This document shows positions 61,376 to 64,000 of a stretch of DNA of 64,000 nucleotides, in pieces. Origin of the DNA: Pseudomonas sp. JQ170C. Lineage in GTDB: Bacteria > Pseudomonadota > Gammaproteobacteria > Pseudomonadales > Pseudomonadaceae. Below the pieces are notes generated by a model. The model ran no database searches and was not told the origin of the DNA. It worked only from the letters and a program-made list of their open reading frames with translations. The stretch is from assembly GCF_035581345.1 (NCBI RefSeq), contig NZ_CP141608.1, positions 4,866,501 to 4,930,500 on the forward strand, given 5' to 3'. The first letter of the stretch is position 1. Each line of letters starts with the position of its first letter. The translations under genes and the position numbers were made by a program.

Positions 61376-63256
61376 ATGAACAAAAGCCTCCGATTCAGCC
61401 ACAAGATCCTTCTGGCCGCTTCTCTGATCGTCATGATCGCGTTCACACTCTTTACTTTGTACAACGACTTCTTGCAGCGTAATGCCATTCGCGAAGATCT
61501 GGAAAGTTATCTTGCCGAGATGGGCGATAGCACTTCGACCAATATCAAGAATCTTTTTGATGGCCGCATCCTCTTGGTTCAAAACGTGGCACAAAACATT
61601 GCCACCTACCCGGATGCCGAACACATCGGCACATTGCTCGGCCAACAAGCGCTGGTATCAAGTTTTCTGACGATCTACCTGGGTGACGTCAACGGTGGCT
61701 TCACCATTCGTCCGCAAACCAAAATGCCCGATGGCTACGACCCGCGTGTGCGTCCCTGGTACAAGGACGGCATGGCTGCCAACGGACCGATCCTGACCGA
61801 ACCCTACATTGATGTCAGCACCGGCAAAATGGTGATTTCAGTCGTCGCCACCGCGGCACGCAACGTCGGTGTGATAGGCGGCGACCTGGCCCTGGACGGC
61901 CTGGTGGAGATCATCAATTCGCTGAACTTCGGCGGCATGGGCTACGCCTTCCTGGTCAACGACCAAGGCAAGATCCTGGTCCATCCAGACAAGAACCTGG
62001 TGATGAAGTCGCTGTCGGACCTGTTCCCGCAGAACACCCCGCGCCTGACCAAGGACCTCAGCGAAGTCCAGCTCAACGGCGAAACCCGCCTGCTGACCTT
62101 CGCCCCGGTCAAGGGTCTGCCGTCTGCCAACTGGTACATCGGCCTGTCAGTCGATAAAGACAAAGCCTATGCGATGCTCAGCGAGTTCCGGACTTCGGCG
62201 GTGATTGCCACCCTGGTCGCCGTGGTGATCATCATCGCCCTGCTCGGCCTGCTGATCCGCGTGCTGCTGCAACCGCTGAACACCATGACCCGGGCCATGG
62301 AAGACATCGCCGAAGGCGAAGGCGACCTGACCAAACGCCTGACCATCCATAACCACGACGAATTCGGCACCCTGGGTACGGCATTCAACCGCTTCGTGGA
62401 ACGTATCCACGGCTCGATCCGTGAAGTGTCGTCCGCTACCGAGCAGGTCAACGAAGTCGCCCTGCGGGTGGTCAGCGCCTCCAACTCCTCGATGGTCAAC
62501 TCCGACGAGCAGTCCAACCGCACCAACAGCGTGGCCGCGGCCATCAACCAGCTCGGCGCCGCCGCCCAGGAAATCGCCCATAACGCAGCGCAAGCTTCGC
62601 AACAGGCAAGCTCTGCCCGTCACCTGGCCGAAGAAGGCCAGCAGGTGGTCGATCGCAGCATCGCCGCGATGAACCGTCTGTCGGATTTGATCTGCACCTC
62701 CAGCTCGCACATCGAGACGCTCAACAGCAAGACCGTGAACATCGGCCAGATCCTCGAAGTGATCACCAGCATCTCCCAGCAGACCAATTTGCTCGCCCTC
62801 AACGCCGCCATTGAAGCGGCGCGCGCCGGTGAAGCCGGACGCGGCTTTGCCGTGGTCGCCGATGAGGTCCGCAACCTGGCCCACCGCACCCAGGAATCGG
62901 CGCAACAGGTGCAGAACATGATCGAGGAGTTGCAGGTCGGTGCGCGTGAATCGGTCGACACCATGGGCCAGAGCCAACGCCACAGCCAGGACAGCGTGGA
63001 AATCGCCAACCAGGCCGGCGAACGCCTGGGCAGCGTGACCTTGCGCATCGGTGAAATCGACGGCATGAACCAATCGGTGGCCACCGCCACCGAAGAGCAG
63101 ACCGCCGTGGTCGACTCGATCAACATGGACATCAACGAGATCAACATGCTCAACCAGGAAGGGGTCGAGAACCTGCAATCGACCCTGCGCGCCTGCGCCG
63201 ACCTGGAACAACAAGCCAGCCGCCTGAAACAGCTAGTGGGCAGCTTCCGCATCTAA
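61376..63256 (+). CDS. Methyl-accepting chemotaxis protein with amino-acid-type dCache sensor
   Basis: The 626-residue chemoreceptor has membrane helices at about 11-31 and 277-301, a periplasmic dCache domain between them, a HAMP domain (about 300-355) and a signalling domain with the conserved hairpin tip ([20 protein letters not shown]). In the sensor, Tyr121, Arg126 and Trp128 (YDPRVRPWY) and GGDLALD at 168-174 fit the amino-acid-binding motif of dCache receptors. From memory this resembles P. putida McpG (GABA). The start at 61376 places the first helix at the N-terminus. A FliA promoter precedes it. Confidence 0.93.
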   Translation: MNKSLRFSHKILLAASLIVMIAFTLFTLYNDFLQRNAIREDLESYLAEMGDSTSTNIKNLFDGRILLVQNVAQNIATYPDAEHIGTLLGQQALVSSFLTIYLGDVNGGFTIRPQTKMPDGYDPRVRPWYKDGMAANGPILTEPYIDVSTGKMVISVVATAARNVGVIGGDLALDGLVEIINSLNFGGMGYAFLVNDQGKILVHPDKNLVMKSLSDLFPQNTPRLTKDLSEVQLNGETRLLTFAPVKGLPSANWYIGLSVDKDKAYAMLSEFRTSAVIATLVAVVIIIALLGLLIRVLLQPLNTMTRAMEDIAEGEGDLTKRLTIHNHDEFGTLGTAFNRFVERIHGSIREVSSATEQVNEVALRVVSASNSSMVNSDEQSNRTNSVAAAINQLGAAAQEIAHNAAQASQQASSARHLAEEGQQVVDRSIAAMNRLSDLICTSSSHIETLNSKTVNIGQILEVITSISQQTNLLALNAAIEAARAGEAGRGFAVVADEVRNLAHRTQESAQQVQNMIEELQVGARESVDTMGQSQRHSQDSVEIANQAGERLGSVTLRIGEIDGMNQSVATATEEQTAVVDSINMDINEINMLNQEGVENLQSTLRACADLEQQASRLKQLVGSFRI

Positions 63257-63263
63257 GCGCCCC

Positions 63264-63292
63264 GGGCAGCGGCGCCCGCCGCTGCCCCTCCC
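63264..63292 (+). terminator. Likely terminator of the chemoreceptor gene
   Basis: GGGCAGCGG and CCGCTGCCC form a 9-bp GC-rich stem with a 6-nt loop 8 bp after the stop. The following tract (CTCCCCTT) is poor in T, so termination may be partial. Confidence 0.65.
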
Positions 63293-63407
63293 CTTAAGCC
63301 CGATCGAACAAACTATCCTTAACAGAGGTCAACCTTAGGGCGCGTCCTCAGGTGCATGCCAATGCCTGATGACACACTCTGAATGCGATCTCGGAGGGAT
63401 GCTGATC

Positions 63408-64000
63408 GTGCACATCGCTGACATCACCATGTTCTATGCCCCCGCCAGCGGCGGCGTGCGTACCTATCTTGATGCCAAACATCGCCGCCTAGGACTCACC
63501 CCCGATGTCCGCCACAGCCTGTTGATTCCGGGTGCCAGCGCCAGCCATGCCAATGGCATCTATCAGGTCCCGGCCCCGGCCCTGCCCTTCGGCAACGGTT
63601 ACCGTTTTCCGTTGCGCCTGGCCCCCTGGCGCAACGTGCTGCACGACCTGCAACCCGACCTGATCGAAGTCGGCGACCCCTACCTGACCGCCTGGGCAGC
63701 CCTGGATGCGCGGCGCCAACTCGATGTGCCAGTGATCGGGTTTTATCACTCCGATCTGCCGCTGCTGGTCAGTAACCGCATGGGCAACTGGTTCACGCCC
63801 AATGTCGAGGCCTATGTCAGCAAGCTGTATGGCAACTTCGACCGGGTCCTGGCCCCCAGCCAGGTGATGGCCAACAAACTGCGAGGCCTGGGCATCGACA
63901 ACGTGCATGTACAGCGCCTTGGCGTTGACCTCACGGCCTTTCACCCGCGTCACCGCGATAACACGGTGCGCCAAGCGTTGAACATTGCCGACAGCACTCA
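63408..64000 (+). CDS. Glycosyltransferase, GT4-like, N-terminal part (runs off the window)
   Basis: From GTG 63408, with CGGAGGG 9 nt upstream, the frame stays open to the window end (197 codons): MHIADITMFYAPASGGVRTYLDAKHRR..., then PDLIEVGDPYLTAWAALDA, VPVIGFYHSDLPLL, RVLAPSQVMANKLRGLGI and VQRLGVDLTAFHP. These are the N-terminal Rossmann domain and the start of the hinge of GT-B glycosyltransferases that use nucleotide-sugars. The in-frame ATG at 63399 is too near the ribosome site. The acceptor (lipid or polysaccharide) is not evident. Confidence 0.87.
   Translation, partial: MHIADITMFYAPASGGVRTYLDAKHRRLGLTPDVRHSLLIPGASASHANGIYQVPAPALPFGNGYRFPLRLAPWRNVLHDLQPDLIEVGDPYLTAWAALDARRQLDVPVIGFYHSDLPLLVSNRMGNWFTPNVEAYVSKLYGNFDRVLAPSQVMANKLRGLGIDNVHVQRLGVDLTAFHPRHRDNTVRQALNIADST

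Overview
The window reads as a chromosomal segment of a GC-rich Pseudomonas, most likely of the P. putida group. The evidence is a near-canonical ttgABC/ttgR efflux locus with its operator, a complete pca (beta-ketoadipate) cluster with PcaR-type boxes, and many copies of the roughly 23-bp REP half-element (core GCGGGCTTGCCCCGCG) typical of that group. From memory, KT2440 has a similar order (chemoreceptor, pit, pcaR-K-F-T-B-D-C, porin, ttgCBA-R, MFS, then kgtP, a DctB/D-type pair and bglX). I could not check this by search. No tRNA, rRNA, CRISPR array, transposase or prophage was seen.

Layout. 1-8.1 kb is an iron-uptake area: a cut-off FecR and its ECF sigma factor, a LysE exporter, a GlpQ-type phosphodiesterase, a DUF4917 protein with SIR2-like motifs, then a Fur-box-led ECF sigma / FecR / TonB-receptor system. 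8.2-15 kb holds an EamA transporter, a methyltransferase, a lemA-TPM-TPM operon and the periplasmic beta-glucosidase bglX. 15-19.6 kb is a sensor kinase / NtrC-type regulator / KgtP-like transporter module with a sigma-54 promoter in front of the transporter. 19.9-20.3 kb encodes an unusual exported protein made almost entirely of eight EDGFDRT motifs. 20.4-29.7 kb is an accessory metabolism and regulator block: a flavin reductase-like protein, an AraC regulator with a monooxygenase, a TPP decarboxylase with an aldehyde dehydrogenase, and two LysR regulators.

29.8-38 kb carries an EmrB-type exporter and ttgR-ttgABC. 38.2 kb is an OprD porin with a PcaR-like box. 39.5-46.9 kb is a sulfate-ester scavenging island: atsK, a LysR regulator, and atsR, atsB, atsC and atsA. 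47.5-57.1 kb is the pca cluster, all on the minus strand, with pcaIJ between pcaK and pcaF. A probable short RNA gene diverges from pcaR. 57.7-64 kb holds a small conserved-looking protein, pit, a HerA/DUF853 ATPase, a dCache chemoreceptor with a FliA promoter, and the start of a glycosyltransferase.

How the genes work together. The pca enzymes take 3-carboxymuconate to acetyl-CoA plus succinyl-CoA, and PcaK, PcaT and probably the 38-kb porin import substrates under PcaR. The ats genes import sulfate esters and release sulfate inside the cell. The DctB/D-type pair probably switches on the KgtP-like permease through sigma-54. The most interesting unexplained items are the EDGFDRT-repeat protein, the candidate small RNA beside pcaR, the SIR2-like DUF4917 protein and a 19-codon leader ORF ahead of pcaK.
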